Source: Varibaculum prostatecancerukia (GTDB taxonomy: Bacteria > Actinomycetota > Actinomycetes > Actinomycetales > Actinomycetaceae). From it: 64,000 nucleotides of DNA. Location: assembly GCF_943169825.2 (NCBI RefSeq), contig NZ_OW968402.1, positions 62,001-126,000 of the forward strand, given 5' to 3'. The notes beneath the pieces were generated by a model. That model made no database searches. It saw only the letters and a program-made list of their open reading frames with translations, and was not told where the DNA came from. This document shows, one piece after another, positions 55,757 to 64,000 of this stretch (the stretch's first letter is position 1; every line of letters begins with the position of its first letter). The position numbers and the translations under genes were made by a program.

Positions 55757-56646
55757 TGTCCGCCCCTTAACAGGACGCGCACTGCTCGTGCAAAGGCGTC
55801 AAAGATTAAGACTACGACCAGCAAAGCTACACCGGGGAAAATTGCCGACCACCACATACCGGCGCCAATATATCCAATTGATTCGCTCAAAATAACCCCG
55901 ATAGCAGGCGAGTCGGGGGGAAGGCCGAAACCTAAAAACGTAATCGCAGCTTCGTGCATAATCGCGTGGGGGAATAGCAAAATCGCGCCCACCATCGCTT
56001 GCGGAGCCAAGGCTCGCCAATAGTGGGTAGTGGCCAGCTGCCAGGGGTTTCGTCCCAAGGCTTGTGCGCTCGCGATGTAAATAGATTCTTTGACTTGTAG
56101 CACTTCCGAGCGCACTACCCGGGCTAAGGAAGGCCAGTGGGTTACGGCCACTCCAATCGCTACTCCCCAAAAACCGCGTCCTAAAGCAATCGAAATCAAA
56201 ATGAGTAGAAGAAGGTGGGGAATCCCCAGCACCAGGTCGATTAGCCAGGTAATGACGGAGTCCACCCAGGAGGGGCCGATAGCCGCCAGCACCCCTAAAA
56301 TCACCGCGATTAGCGCGCTGATTAAGGAAGCGATGATACCGATAAGGATGGAGGTAGACAGCCCGGCGAAGGTACGGGCGAAAATATCGCGTCCCATCCA
56401 ATCGGTACCGAATAAATTCTTGAGGTTTGGCGCCAGGCCAGTGCGGGTGAAATTGGCGGTGGTGGCGGTATCTCTAAGCGCGATCCCAATACCCACTATT
56501 ACTACCAAAACCGCCAAAGTTAGCACTGCTTGCCGCATAGCCACCTTGGGGTTGGCTAACCGAGGTAGGTTAGGTAGATGGAAAATGTGTTTATCCGCAG
56601 GAATGCTTTTGTTTATAGTCTTTTTATTATTAACTGATTTAGCCAC
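55753..56646 (-). CDS. nikC: ABC transporter permease (NikC/DppC-like)
   Basis: A 297-residue permease with six membrane helices. NLFGTDWMGRDIFARTFAG near the N-terminus is the hallmark of DppC/NikC permeases, and the EAA loop reads SAQALGRNPWQLATTHYWRA. A ~40-residue basic N-terminal tail precedes the first helix. It overlaps nikB by eight bases and nikD by four. Confidence 0.9.
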   Translation of the reverse strand: MAKSVNNKKTINKSIPADKHIFHLPNLPRLANPKVAMRQAVLTLAVLVVIVGIGIALRDTATTANFTRTGLAPNLKNLFGTDWMGRDIFARTFAGLSTSILIGIIASLISALIAVILGVLAAIGPSWVDSVITWLIDLVLGIPHLLLLILISIALGRGFWGVAIGVAVTHWPSLARVVRSEVLQVKESIYIASAQALGRNPWQLATTHYWRALAPQAMVGAILLFPHAIMHEAAITFLGFGLPPDSPAIGVILSESIGYIGAGMWWSAIFPGVALLVVVLIFDAFARAVRVLLRGGQ

Positions 56647-57712
56647 GCTGACCCCGCCTTATTCGCGGATCTACCACCCCATATAGCAAGGTGGCGATGG
56701 TATTGCCAGTAAAGACTACTGCCGTGGTTATTACCGATATTCCGGCTAAGAGGGCGGTATCGGATCCTAAGCCTGCTGTAACGGTGGCTTGACCCAGACC
56801 GGGATAGCTAAATACTTGTTCTACCAGAATTGAGCCCCCGAAAACCTCGGCTAGCGAAGCAAATTGTAAGGTTATCGCGGGTAAGGAGATATTGCGTAGT
56901 CCATGACGCCGGACAGCTTGCCACTTGGATTCCCCGCGTGCCTTCGCATAGAGGAAAAAGTCTGAGTCCATGACGTCTACTAGCTTTTGACGAGTGTGCA
57001 GCGTGATATTTGCGATACTTACTACGCTTAGGGTTGCTGCTGGCAGGACTGCGTGATTTAGGGAATCCCAGATGGTCACGTCAGCCGCATCAACCCCAAC
57101 GGGAGCAGCGAAACCGGAAGGAAACCAGCCCAGCCAGACCGCGAACAGCATCAATACCAGCATTCCCAGCCAAAATGTGGGTGTCGAAGCCAGCCCATAG
57201 CAGACGGTGGTGATTATGCGGTCAATGATTTTATTCCGTTTAGTTCCGGCGATTACCCCCAGGGTAAAACCGAGAACCCCAGAAAGCACCCAGGCCGTAG
57301 CCAAAAGTAAAACCGAGTTGGAAAACTTTGTCCAGATGACTTCGGAGACGGGTGCGTTATAACGCAAAGAAATACCCATATCCCCTTGCAGGAAGGCAGT
57401 GAACCAGGAGGTGTAGCGCTCCCATATCGGGATGTTCTGACCCCAGTAGGCACTTAAATTAGCGCGCTGCTCTGGGCTCATATTTTGGACGGCGACCGAA
57501 CCGTAGTTAGCCTGTACCGGGTCAATAGGCGAAAGCGAGATTAGCCAGAAAACAATCAGCGATACTCCCAGCATCAAAAGTATGAGCTTGACTATCGCAA
57601 CCAGCGAAAAACGCAAGAACCACGGAACTTTAGGGGAAGAATCGGCTAGGTGAGCCACCTTCTTTGGTGGCTCACCTAGCGATTCAGCGGAATGTTTTAC
57701 TTCCAAGACCAC
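56639..57712 (-). CDS. nikB: ABC transporter permease (NikB/DppB-like)
   Basis: A permease with six helices, including FWLISLSPIDPVQANYG, GDMGISLRY and the EAA segment YAKARGESKWQAVRRHGLRN. The frame starts with GTG at 57712 and overlaps the end of nikA, but the first ~30 residues are atypical and overlap a perfect hairpin (57645-57680). The true start may lie after the hairpin, near the hydrophobic segment WFLRFSLVAIVKL, where DppB proteins normally begin. It forms the membrane channel with NikC. Confidence 0.88.
   Translation of the reverse strand: MVLEVKHSAESLGEPPKKVAHLADSSPKVPWFLRFSLVAIVKLILLMLGVSLIVFWLISLSPIDPVQANYGSVAVQNMSPEQRANLSAYWGQNIPIWERYTSWFTAFLQGDMGISLRYNAPVSEVIWTKFSNSVLLLATAWVLSGVLGFTLGVIAGTKRNKIIDRIITTVCYGLASTPTFWLGMLVLMLFAVWLGWFPSGFAAPVGVDAADVTIWDSLNHAVLPAATLSVVSIANITLHTRQKLVDVMDSDFFLYAKARGESKWQAVRRHGLRNISLPAITLQFASLAEVFGGSILVEQVFSYPGLGQATVTAGLGSDTALLAGISVITTAVVFTGNTIATLLYGVVDPRIRRGQRG
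57645..57680 (-). promoter_or_regulatory. perfect stem-loop just after nikA
   Basis: GCTAGGTGAGCCACC (57645-57659) pairs perfectly with 57666-57680 around a six-base loop. It begins 17 bases after the nikA stop codon. Such stem-loops behind binding-protein genes often protect the upstream mRNA so that the binding protein is made in excess over the permease. Confidence 0.7.
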
Positions 57713-59340
57713 TGATCCACGTTGTTAACGAGAGACCAGCCGTGACCGTGTGGGTGTGGTTTTTGATCGGCGATCTGCAAACCATCACGAACAAAATAGA
57801 GGTGATCAACGTTAGCTAACCATACCCAAGAGGCGGCACCGTCAATACCAGGACCTTCCGGACCCACTTGGGCTGCCTGGAATTCGCGGTTAGATTCCTC
57901 CCGGTCATTGGTAGTAATCGCCTTCTTCAGGTGCTCATCTACGGTTTTGTTGGAGTAGAGCGAGAAGTTGCCCCAACCCTTTGAATACAGCACGTTGTAG
58001 ACCTCGCTTGGGGAGTTGGAGCCCCAACCCCAAAGAATCGGATCGGAGTAGCTAAGGCCGTAAATATCATCCCAAGGTTTTCCGACCGGGTTTACCTTTA
58101 CACCGATTTCCTTCATCTGGTTAGCAAAATCAGCTGCTATCGCCTGTCGGGTTGAGTCAGAGGAGGGGTAAATCAGGTTAAACTCTGCGCGTAACCCGTC
58201 TTTGACAAGAATTCCGTCAGAGCCAGCCTTCCAGCCGTCATCTGCCAAAAGCTTCTTAGCCTTATTGACATCAGTCTTGAAAGCGGCTTTGTCGCTAGAC
58301 CAGGGCATGCGATCCGATACGCCGAACGCTGGGGTTCCGTGCCCTTTGAGTACGTTCTTAACCATCTTGTCGCGGTCAACCGCGTAGTTCAGCGCTTTCC
58401 GAAGCGCCAGATTCGCGGTTACATCATTACCAGACTTGTAATCCTTCGAACTGTCATTGAAGGAGTTATCAGCAGGGCGGAAAGTGCCGCCAGCAGGACT
58501 TACAGGCAATGAAATGCCGCGAGAGTCTACAGTGGCGTAACTTGCTAACTTAAAGCCATCAACTTTTTGGCCAGCTTTTGGCGCAAAAACGTAAGCGACA
58601 TCCACGTCACCCGCACGCGCCGCTGCCAGCGCGGGATCCTCATCCATAAAGGTGGCGATTAGCTTCTTCATCTTCGGTTTTTCGCCGTAATAATCCGGGT
58701 TCGCAGTAAAGATTGCCTGCTGTCCCTTATCCCACTGTTTTAGGATGTAACGTCCAGACCCGATGGGCTTGGCGCCATAGGAGGGGCCGTAGCCAGCTTC
58801 GGGTACAATACCCAGCACGGCAAGAGTGTAAAGCAAGGTGTTATTTGGCTCTTTCATCTTGATGGTGACGTTGGTGTCATCATCAGCGACGGCTTCTTTC
58901 ACACCGGTTAGTTCGCAGACAGCACCGGGATCTTTAAGCATAGTGTTGATGGTGAAGGCCACATCGGAGGCTTTCAGTTTGGCACCATTGCTGAACTTAA
59001 CGTCATCGCGAATCTTGAAGTGCCAAGACATTCCATCGTCGGCCATTTTGTACTCAGTGGCCAGATCGTTGACAAAGTTCATGTCTTTATCGGTATTGAC
59101 CAGCGTAGACTGAATCAGCGGCTCGTGGACGTGACCACCGCAGCCCCAGCCCTTAATCGGGTCGAAGCCGGTTTCAAGCTCTGATTCTTTAGTCAGAGCG
59201 ACCCGTACTTCATCTTTATTTTTTCCGGAATCACCAGAACCGGCAGAACCTGCCCCGGAGGAGCAGCCGGCAAGCAGGAGAGCCCCGGCGCCTAACACCG
59301 CCCCAATCTTCAAGGGGGTTAATTTAAGTCGTGAAAACAT
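57697..59340 (-). CDS. nikA: nickel-type ABC transporter substrate-binding lipoprotein (NikA-like)
   Basis: A 547-residue SBP family 5 lipoprotein: signal sequence ending LLLAGCSSG with lipid-anchor Cys26, then FDPIKGWGCGGHVHEPLIQS, WHFKIRDDVKFSNGAKL and GSGRYILKQW. The C-terminus ends PHPHGHGWSLVNNVDQW; the clustered histidines suit nickel or a nickel-chelate. It is the first gene of the nik unit, next to urease, which needs nickel, so nickel uptake is the best reading; peptide uptake cannot be excluded by sequence alone. The ATG follows TTTGAGG. A TATAAT and an ATTGA/TCAAT repeat lie upstream. Confidence 0.88.
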   Translation of the reverse strand: MFSRLKLTPLKIGAVLGAGALLLAGCSSGAGSAGSGDSGKNKDEVRVALTKESELETGFDPIKGWGCGGHVHEPLIQSTLVNTDKDMNFVNDLATEYKMADDGMSWHFKIRDDVKFSNGAKLKASDVAFTINTMLKDPGAVCELTGVKEAVADDDTNVTIKMKEPNNTLLYTLAVLGIVPEAGYGPSYGAKPIGSGRYILKQWDKGQQAIFTANPDYYGEKPKMKKLIATFMDEDPALAAARAGDVDVAYVFAPKAGQKVDGFKLASYATVDSRGISLPVSPAGGTFRPADNSFNDSSKDYKSGNDVTANLALRKALNYAVDRDKMVKNVLKGHGTPAFGVSDRMPWSSDKAAFKTDVNKAKKLLADDGWKAGSDGILVKDGLRAEFNLIYPSSDSTRQAIAADFANQMKEIGVKVNPVGKPWDDIYGLSYSDPILWGWGSNSPSEVYNVLYSKGWGNFSLYSNKTVDEHLKKAITTNDREESNREFQAAQVGPEGPGIDGAASWVWLANVDHLYFVRDGLQIADQKPHPHGHGWSLVNNVDQWSWK

Positions 59341-59367
59341 AGAAACCTCAAACTTTCATGAAAATAA

Positions 59368-59389
59368 TCAATTGAGTGATTGAATTATA
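59368..59389 (-). promoter_or_regulatory. nikA: nikA promoter region with TCAATTGA/TTGAAT repeats
   Basis: On the minus strand a perfect TATAAT (59384-59389) is followed directly by TTCAAT and, a few bases on, the palindrome TCAATTGA (59368-59375). The repeat would cover the transcription start, a usual place for a repressor. The half-sites match those upstream of the DMT transporter and urease genes. The -35 element is poor. Confidence 0.4.
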
Positions 59390-59565
59390 TCAGAGATTCG
59401 AGATGTGCTGATAATTCGGCGTACCTTATGCCTATTTCACTTGCAGCGGGGTTATGTGGACGTAGGAGAGAGATTTACTGTCAACTCCATTATTACCCCC
59501 GAGCGGCTCCTCACCATCGCCGCTTTAAGTCAATCCTGCTCGCGTCCGAAAACTTTAGCTAATTA

Positions 59566-62414
59566 CTACTGGTCGGCTGCGTTTAGGGCTTCGATGGGGC
59601 TGGCCTTGGCGGCACGCCTACCGGGTAGCACCGATGCTAAGAAACAAAAGAGTTCGGTTACCAGCACCACTAGCCCCACCCAGACCCAAGGGATCTGAAG
59701 CTCAATATTCTTTTGCGAGATTATGCCGGCAAACGGCATACATTGCATCACGAACCAGGAGAAGAGCGTAGATAGAGCCACGCCTACCACCAGAGCACCT
59801 AGCCCGATCAGGGTGCCTTCAATAATCAACATCCGTCTTATTTGGGTGCGAGTCGCGCCTACTGCCCGCAGCAACGCATTTTCCTGCGCGCGATCAACCA
59901 CCGACAAGCTGAGAGTATTGGCCACCCCTACCAAGGCGACGATGGCAGAAATCCCCAGTAGGCACAGCAGGATCAACATCATCACTCGCAAAACCATGGT
60001 GACAATGGAAGAAATCATTGCGGAGCTTTCGAAGCTTGCCGATTCAATTTTCCAGAACTGGTTAGTAAAGTCTTGAATCGTCTGGATCGTGTCGCTGGCG
60101 CCCCGCGACAAATCGAACTTTGCGATTACCCCATAGGTTTGAGCTTTTACTCCGGAAGCGGTTAGCTCTTTAAAGTCTGCCTGGGAGAGTACTCCGTAGA
60201 TGGCGCTGTAATCAGCGGGGAAACCGCTGGCAGTCTTAGGCATGGCTTTCGCCTTGACGGTCAGTTTCTTGCCCGTTTTGAAATTAAGATTAACTGGGTC
60301 TGATACCGGAGCTTCTACCTCTCCTACCAGCCACATTTCTCCGGGTTGTGGTTGCTGGATACTTTTCCGGGTCAAGGAATTAACGTTTTCTGGCAGGGTG
60401 ACCAACACGAGCGAGAAGGGACGCAGACTTTCCTTCTCTGTGTTTTCCTGGTTCTCTGTATCCGCGGATTCTGCGTTTTCATCAGGATTCTCTGTTGAGG
60501 CAGCGCTCTCCGCATCCGCAGATCCGGCGCTTTCACCAGTATCTTCCGTCCAGGCACCGTCCCCTGCATCCTCGGGAGAGGTGCCTGTCAGCTGCTCCTC
60601 GGTGAGCGCGCTGCCCTGTGCGTTCGTAATCGTGTCCGCAACTATGCCCGGCATTTTTCCAACGTTGCTAACACCCTCAACCTGGGAAGCTTTCTTTATT
60701 TCGTTCTGGGTCAAAGGGATGCTCGGGTTGGGATATACCAGGGAATAGTCAACCGAGAAACGCCGGTTGATCTCATCATTTACGGTTTTTTGTACCGAGG
60801 CGGTACCAATCAAAATGGTAGACATCAAAGTAACCCCTAGCACCAGGGCAGTGGCGGTCGCTCCGGTGCGATGCGGATCCCTTTTCACGTTTTCACCAGC
60901 TAGTTTAGCGGTCGCATACTTGCGGGCAAACGGGCGGGTAAATAGGGCGGTAAATGCCGGCAATAGGAAACGGCAAATCATTAAGGCCGCACACATCAGG
61001 ATGAGGGCGCCAGCGATGGCGGCTCCCAAAGCTATCGCCTGTTCCGTCCCGTCCTCGCTACCGCGATTATTCCAGGCCAAAACCCACATTCCGCCCCCGG
61101 CCACTGCCAGGAATGCGGTCAGAATCCAGTGGAAAATATGCCGCTTGGGTTTGCCTTTCTTATTAAGCTCCTGGGTATTGAGCGCCGCAATCGGGCGGAT
61201 CTTCCCGAGTCCCAAAGTAGGACGCAAAGCACCAATAAGCGGTACTAGAATCCCCGTAGCCAAAGACAAGACCACCGGGAAAATCCCGGTTACTTCCAGG
61301 GTTTGCGACAAAGAGCCAATCATGCCGGTGCCGTAGACCAGGGCAATTGACCCCAACCACCCAATCAGAGTCCCGGTTAGCGCGGAAACTATTCCTACCA
61401 GTAGACATTCTAAGAACGCCGCCCGGCGTACCTGCGCGACGGTAGCGCCTACGCAGCGCAGCAGCGCGGTCTCTCGCCTTCTCCTAGCCAGCACCACCTG
61501 AAAAGTAACCGAAACAATCCCGATACAGACCAGCACCGCCAGGAGCGGGAAAAATAAGACGACCGCCTGTAAGGCGATTTGTTCGGCATTCCCGGCAGTG
61601 GTTTCGCTTTGTTTTTGGGTTACGGTAACTACCGCTAAATCCTGGCTGAGCAGCTGTTTATCATTTAGATATTGCCCCAGCTTTCGGGCGAGCTTCGCCG
61701 GATCCTGCTGAGTGTGCACCAATATCTGGTTAACTCCCATTTCAGTGGCTTGCGCTAGATGTTTTGCCAGGTCTGGGGAGAGGTACACGTCAGGAACCTG
61801 ACCGATATACATGGAGGCATCCCGGCGTACGATCCCGCTGACCGTAACTTTTTGGGTTGTGGGTTTCGCGTCCTTGTCATCGTAGGCGGGTGGAACCTGG
61901 ATTTCGATAGTGTCGCCCACGCCCACTCCAGTTTTCTCTAAATAGCTTTCTCCCAGGGCAATCTGATTTTTCCCAGTAGGTTCTTTACCTTCGCTAAGGG
62001 GAGGGCGGTAGAACTGCGGCGAAAATAGCCCCACGCCTTGAATCTGCACGGATTTGTTCCCGATGGTAGCTCCGACCCAGGTCTGATAAACCGGCTGTAA
62101 TTCTAGGTCGGTCCCATTCGCCTGGCGAATCCCGGCGCGGTCGGCCAGGATTGCTGGTAGCGGGTCCTTTTTAATCTTTTCGGCATCCACGGTGCCATTT
62201 ACGGGGCTCGTGAATCTTCGTCAAAACTTCCGTAGGTAATTACTACCTGGGTGTTCTTCATCATTTGGGTTTCGCCGGCACCGATGACCCAACCCATCAC
62301 GGATCCAAAAGAGCTGGCGAGACAAATAAAAATACAGCAGATGATAATAGCGCAGGCAGTAGCAATATATTGCCGGGCATGGGCTTTCAGATTGGCTTTA
62401 GTTAGGAAACGCAT
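59566..62414 (-). pseudogene. ABC exporter permease (MacB/FtsX type) interrupted by a frameshift
   Basis: The first 71 codons (62199-62414) encode the N-terminus and first membrane helix (RFLTKANLKAHARQYIATA, then VVITYGSFDEDSRAP). The remaining 874 codons (59566-62190) encode the rest: two FtsX domains, each with membrane helices, and a large extracellular domain with an acidic repeat segment. Reading the second frame upstream of its GTG gives RRFTSPVNGTVDAEK, which joins directly to the first part if one base is restored near 62200-62210. The two pieces therefore form one gene with a 1-base deletion relative to an intact ancestor, or a sequencing error. It abuts the ATPase gene and would form an exporter with it. 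Confidence 0.8.
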
Positions 62415-63704
62415 TTAGATCACCTGGGAAAGTTGCCCGCGAGTGGGGTGAGAAAGTTCTTGAGTGATTTTGCCGTCTTTGACGATTAACACTCGGTCGG
62501 CGACGGCGGCGGCACTAGGGTCGTGGGTAACCATCACCACGGATTGCCCCAGGTCACTGGCGGCGCTGCGTAGCAGTTTCAGCACTTCCTGCGAGGAGGT
62601 CGAATCCAAGTTTCCGGTGGGCTCGTCGGCCACTAGCAGGGCAGGCTTAGTAATCAGGGCGCGCGCGACTGCCACCCGCTGCTGCTGTCCCCCGGAGAGT
62701 TCGGAGGGCTTATGGGTGAGCCGGTCTTTCAAATTTAGGATTTCAATAATCTGGTTTTCCCAGGTGGCAGAGGTTTGCTTACCTGCCAATAGCTGGGGGA
62801 GCCGGATATTTTCCAAGGCAGTCAGCGTAGGCATTAGGTTGAAAGATTGAAACACGAACCCGATGTGGTCACGCCGGAACTGGGTGAGAGTCTTATCGTT
62901 CATTTTGGCCAGGTCTTTACCTGCTACCGTCACCGTTCCTTTGGTGACGCTGTCTAGACCCGCCAAACAATGCAGGAGCGTAGATTTACCGGAGCCGGAA
63001 GGACCCACAATCGCGGTGAACTGTCCGAAATAGATTTGCAGATCGACACCGTCGAGGGCGCGCACCTCGGTTTCGCCCTGCCGATAGATTTTATAAACGT
63101 CATTCAGTTTTACTACCGGGGATCCTTGCGCGGCGCTGGAGCTACTAGGAGCAGCGCTAGTGTGCGGCTGCGGCACCGCACTGCTGGGTTTTTCGGGCAA
63201 TGAGGAGGTATCCGCGCGGTGACGGAGCGGCTGCGCGGGATCCGTTTGGGGCTCAGCGATCTGGGTTTCTGGTAGTTGCGTAGCCGCTTGGGATCCTGAT
63301 GGTACCGGCTGAGGGGGCTCGGGAGTGGCGAGAGGCTGCGGGGAGGCCAGAGGGGGTTGTTGCGGGCTAGCTACCGCCGGTATTGGCTGCACGCTCGGTT
63401 GCGGCTGAGCGAAAGTCGGGTTTACCGGCTGCGGAGTTTGGGAGATAGCCGGATTCGCTGCCTGGTAGCTGTTGACCTGTGGAGGTAGCGGACTTACCGC
63501 TTGGGGAACACCGGCCTGCCCGGGAAGGACGTTGCCGGACTGGCGGGCCGGGAAAGCCCTCTGCGGTGCCGGCTGAACTTGAGGTTTAACCGCTGGCATT
63601 CCCGCAGGGGGAGCTGCGGGAGCAGGCGGCGCGGCATGGCGCGGCTTTTGGTAGCGGTGGAACTCCTCGGGAGTTGCTGGCTGATCGGGCTGATTATTAT
63701 TCAC
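62415..63704 (-). CDS. ABC transporter ATPase (MacB/LolD type) with long Pro/Gln-rich N-terminus
   Basis: The last ~235 residues are a complete LolD/MacB-type ATPase: VVKLNDVYKIYRQGETEV, Walker A VGPSGSGKSTLL, QFRRDHIGFVFQSFNLMP, signature LSGGQQQRVAVARAL and Walker B LLVADEPTGNLD. The first ~195 residues are disordered and dominated by Pro, Gln, Ala and Ser, an unusual addition for this family. GTG at 63704 follows AAAGG and is preferred to the GTG at 63749. The stop abuts the permease start, so the two are one operon. It would energise the downstream FtsX-type permease. Confidence 0.85.
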   Translation of the reverse strand: MNNNQPDQPATPEEFHRYQKPRHAAPPAPAAPPAGMPAVKPQVQPAPQRAFPARQSGNVLPGQAGVPQAVSPLPPQVNSYQAANPAISQTPQPVNPTFAQPQPSVQPIPAVASPQQPPLASPQPLATPEPPQPVPSGSQAATQLPETQIAEPQTDPAQPLRHRADTSSLPEKPSSAVPQPHTSAAPSSSSAAQGSPVVKLNDVYKIYRQGETEVRALDGVDLQIYFGQFTAIVGPSGSGKSTLLHCLAGLDSVTKGTVTVAGKDLAKMNDKTLTQFRRDHIGFVFQSFNLMPTLTALENIRLPQLLAGKQTSATWENQIIEILNLKDRLTHKPSELSGGQQQRVAVARALITKPALLVADEPTGNLDSTSSQEVLKLLRSAASDLGQSVVMVTHDPSAAAVADRVLIVKDGKITQELSHPTRGQLSQVI

Positions 63705-63757
63705 CGGTTTACCTTTCGTTTTCTGGCAAAAAGTTTGCTGCGATTTCACTAGAGATT

Positions 63758-63991
63758 TCAGAAGTTTTTTGAAGTTTCTTTGGATAAAGCAGCCGGATGG
63801 TAGTGCCGTACCTGCTGCTTAGATTTTAACTGCTGGCGTTTAAAATGCGGGATTATCTCGGTGTTTTTCACTCGGGTGAGCGTCATAAATACCAGGGCTT
63901 GCAGAGCTAACACCCCGATGATCATCCAGGTGAGAGGGGCTATTGCCGAGGTGATTATTTCCCAAATGCTTATCGGAGGCGAAAAGGTCAT
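63758..63991 (-). CDS. hypothetical membrane protein, possibly truncated by window edge
   Basis: A 77-residue frame with one clear hydrophobic helix (LTWMIIGVLALQALVFMTL) and a basic, His- and Lys-rich C-terminus. An ATG occurs at 63991, but the frame stays open to the end of the window, so it may be the C-terminus of a longer protein. It is on the same strand as, and just upstream of, the ABC exporter genes. Family unknown. Confidence 0.4.
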   Translation of the reverse strand: MTFSPPISIWEIITSAIAPLTWMIIGVLALQALVFMTLTRVKNTEIIPHFKRQQLKSKQQVRHYHPAALSKETSKNF

Positions 63992-64000
63992 CGAGATGGC

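Noticed and set aside
62199-62414. 71-codon frame read as a separate small membrane protein
   Set aside because: Its sequence is the N-terminus of the FtsX-type permease that continues in the next frame, so it is treated as part of one broken gene.
1-64000. tRNA, rRNA, CRISPR array, prophage or insertion sequence
   Set aside because: No cloverleaf, spaced direct repeats, transposase or integrase sequence was seen when reading gene products and intergenic regions.

Overview
The window is chromosomal DNA of a moderately GC-rich Actinomycetota bacterium. The gene set (ClpC, FprA-type ferredoxin reductase, fused PutA, ppk beside a NUDIX/histidine-phosphatase gene, YgfZ next to a nitrobindin-like protein, LAxTG-type sorting signal, many GTG starts) fits the Actinomycetaceae, for example a Varibaculum-like or Actinomyces-like host-associated facultative anaerobe. 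The genus is an inference and no 16S or tRNA gene is present to test it.

Layout. 1-10.7 kb: the end of a lipase-like alpha/beta hydrolase, a YwiC-like membrane protein, a four-gene 2-oxoacid oxidoreductase operon (gamma, alpha, beta, and an NAD(P)-linked flavoprotein fused to a ferredoxin), a membrane protein, and a nitrobindin-like/ygfZ/dtd run. 10.7-21.3 kb: a structured leader followed by a 3237-residue cell-wall adhesin with a thioester head, 11 VaFE repeats, 9 DUF5979-like domains and an LAKTG anchor, then a cluster of strong hairpins. 21.3-32.3 kb: a small helix-rich membrane protein, cyclophilin, rhomboid protease, ClpC, a two-gene HAD/winged-helix unit, a zinc-ribbon/vWA/C-type-lectin protein and a GH3 hexosaminidase lipoprotein. 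32.3-46.1 kb: the putP-putA proline pathway, ispF, NUDIX/phosphatase, polyphosphate kinase, a helical hypothetical, fprA and htpX.

46.1-59.4 kb is one functional island for urea hydrolysis. It holds a DMT transporter, urease structural genes ureABC, accessory genes ureEFGD, an ArsR-type repressor, a 60-residue membrane protein and a five-gene nickel-type ABC transporter (nikABCDE, binding protein with a His-rich C-terminus). AT-rich control regions at both ends carry related TTGAAT/ATTCAA inverted repeats next to core promoters, so a shared metal-responsive control by the local ArsR protein is a testable idea. 59.5-64 kb: a MacB/FtsX-type ABC exporter whose permease gene carries an apparent 1-base frameshift, and a partial membrane protein at the edge.

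No tRNA, rRNA, CRISPR array, insertion sequence or prophage was found. The points I would check first are the adhesin and its structured leader, the paired nickel/urease operators, the frameshifted permease, the vWA-lectin fusion, and the long hairpins placed between genes of the same operon (nikA/nikB, putP/putA, ureC/ureE).
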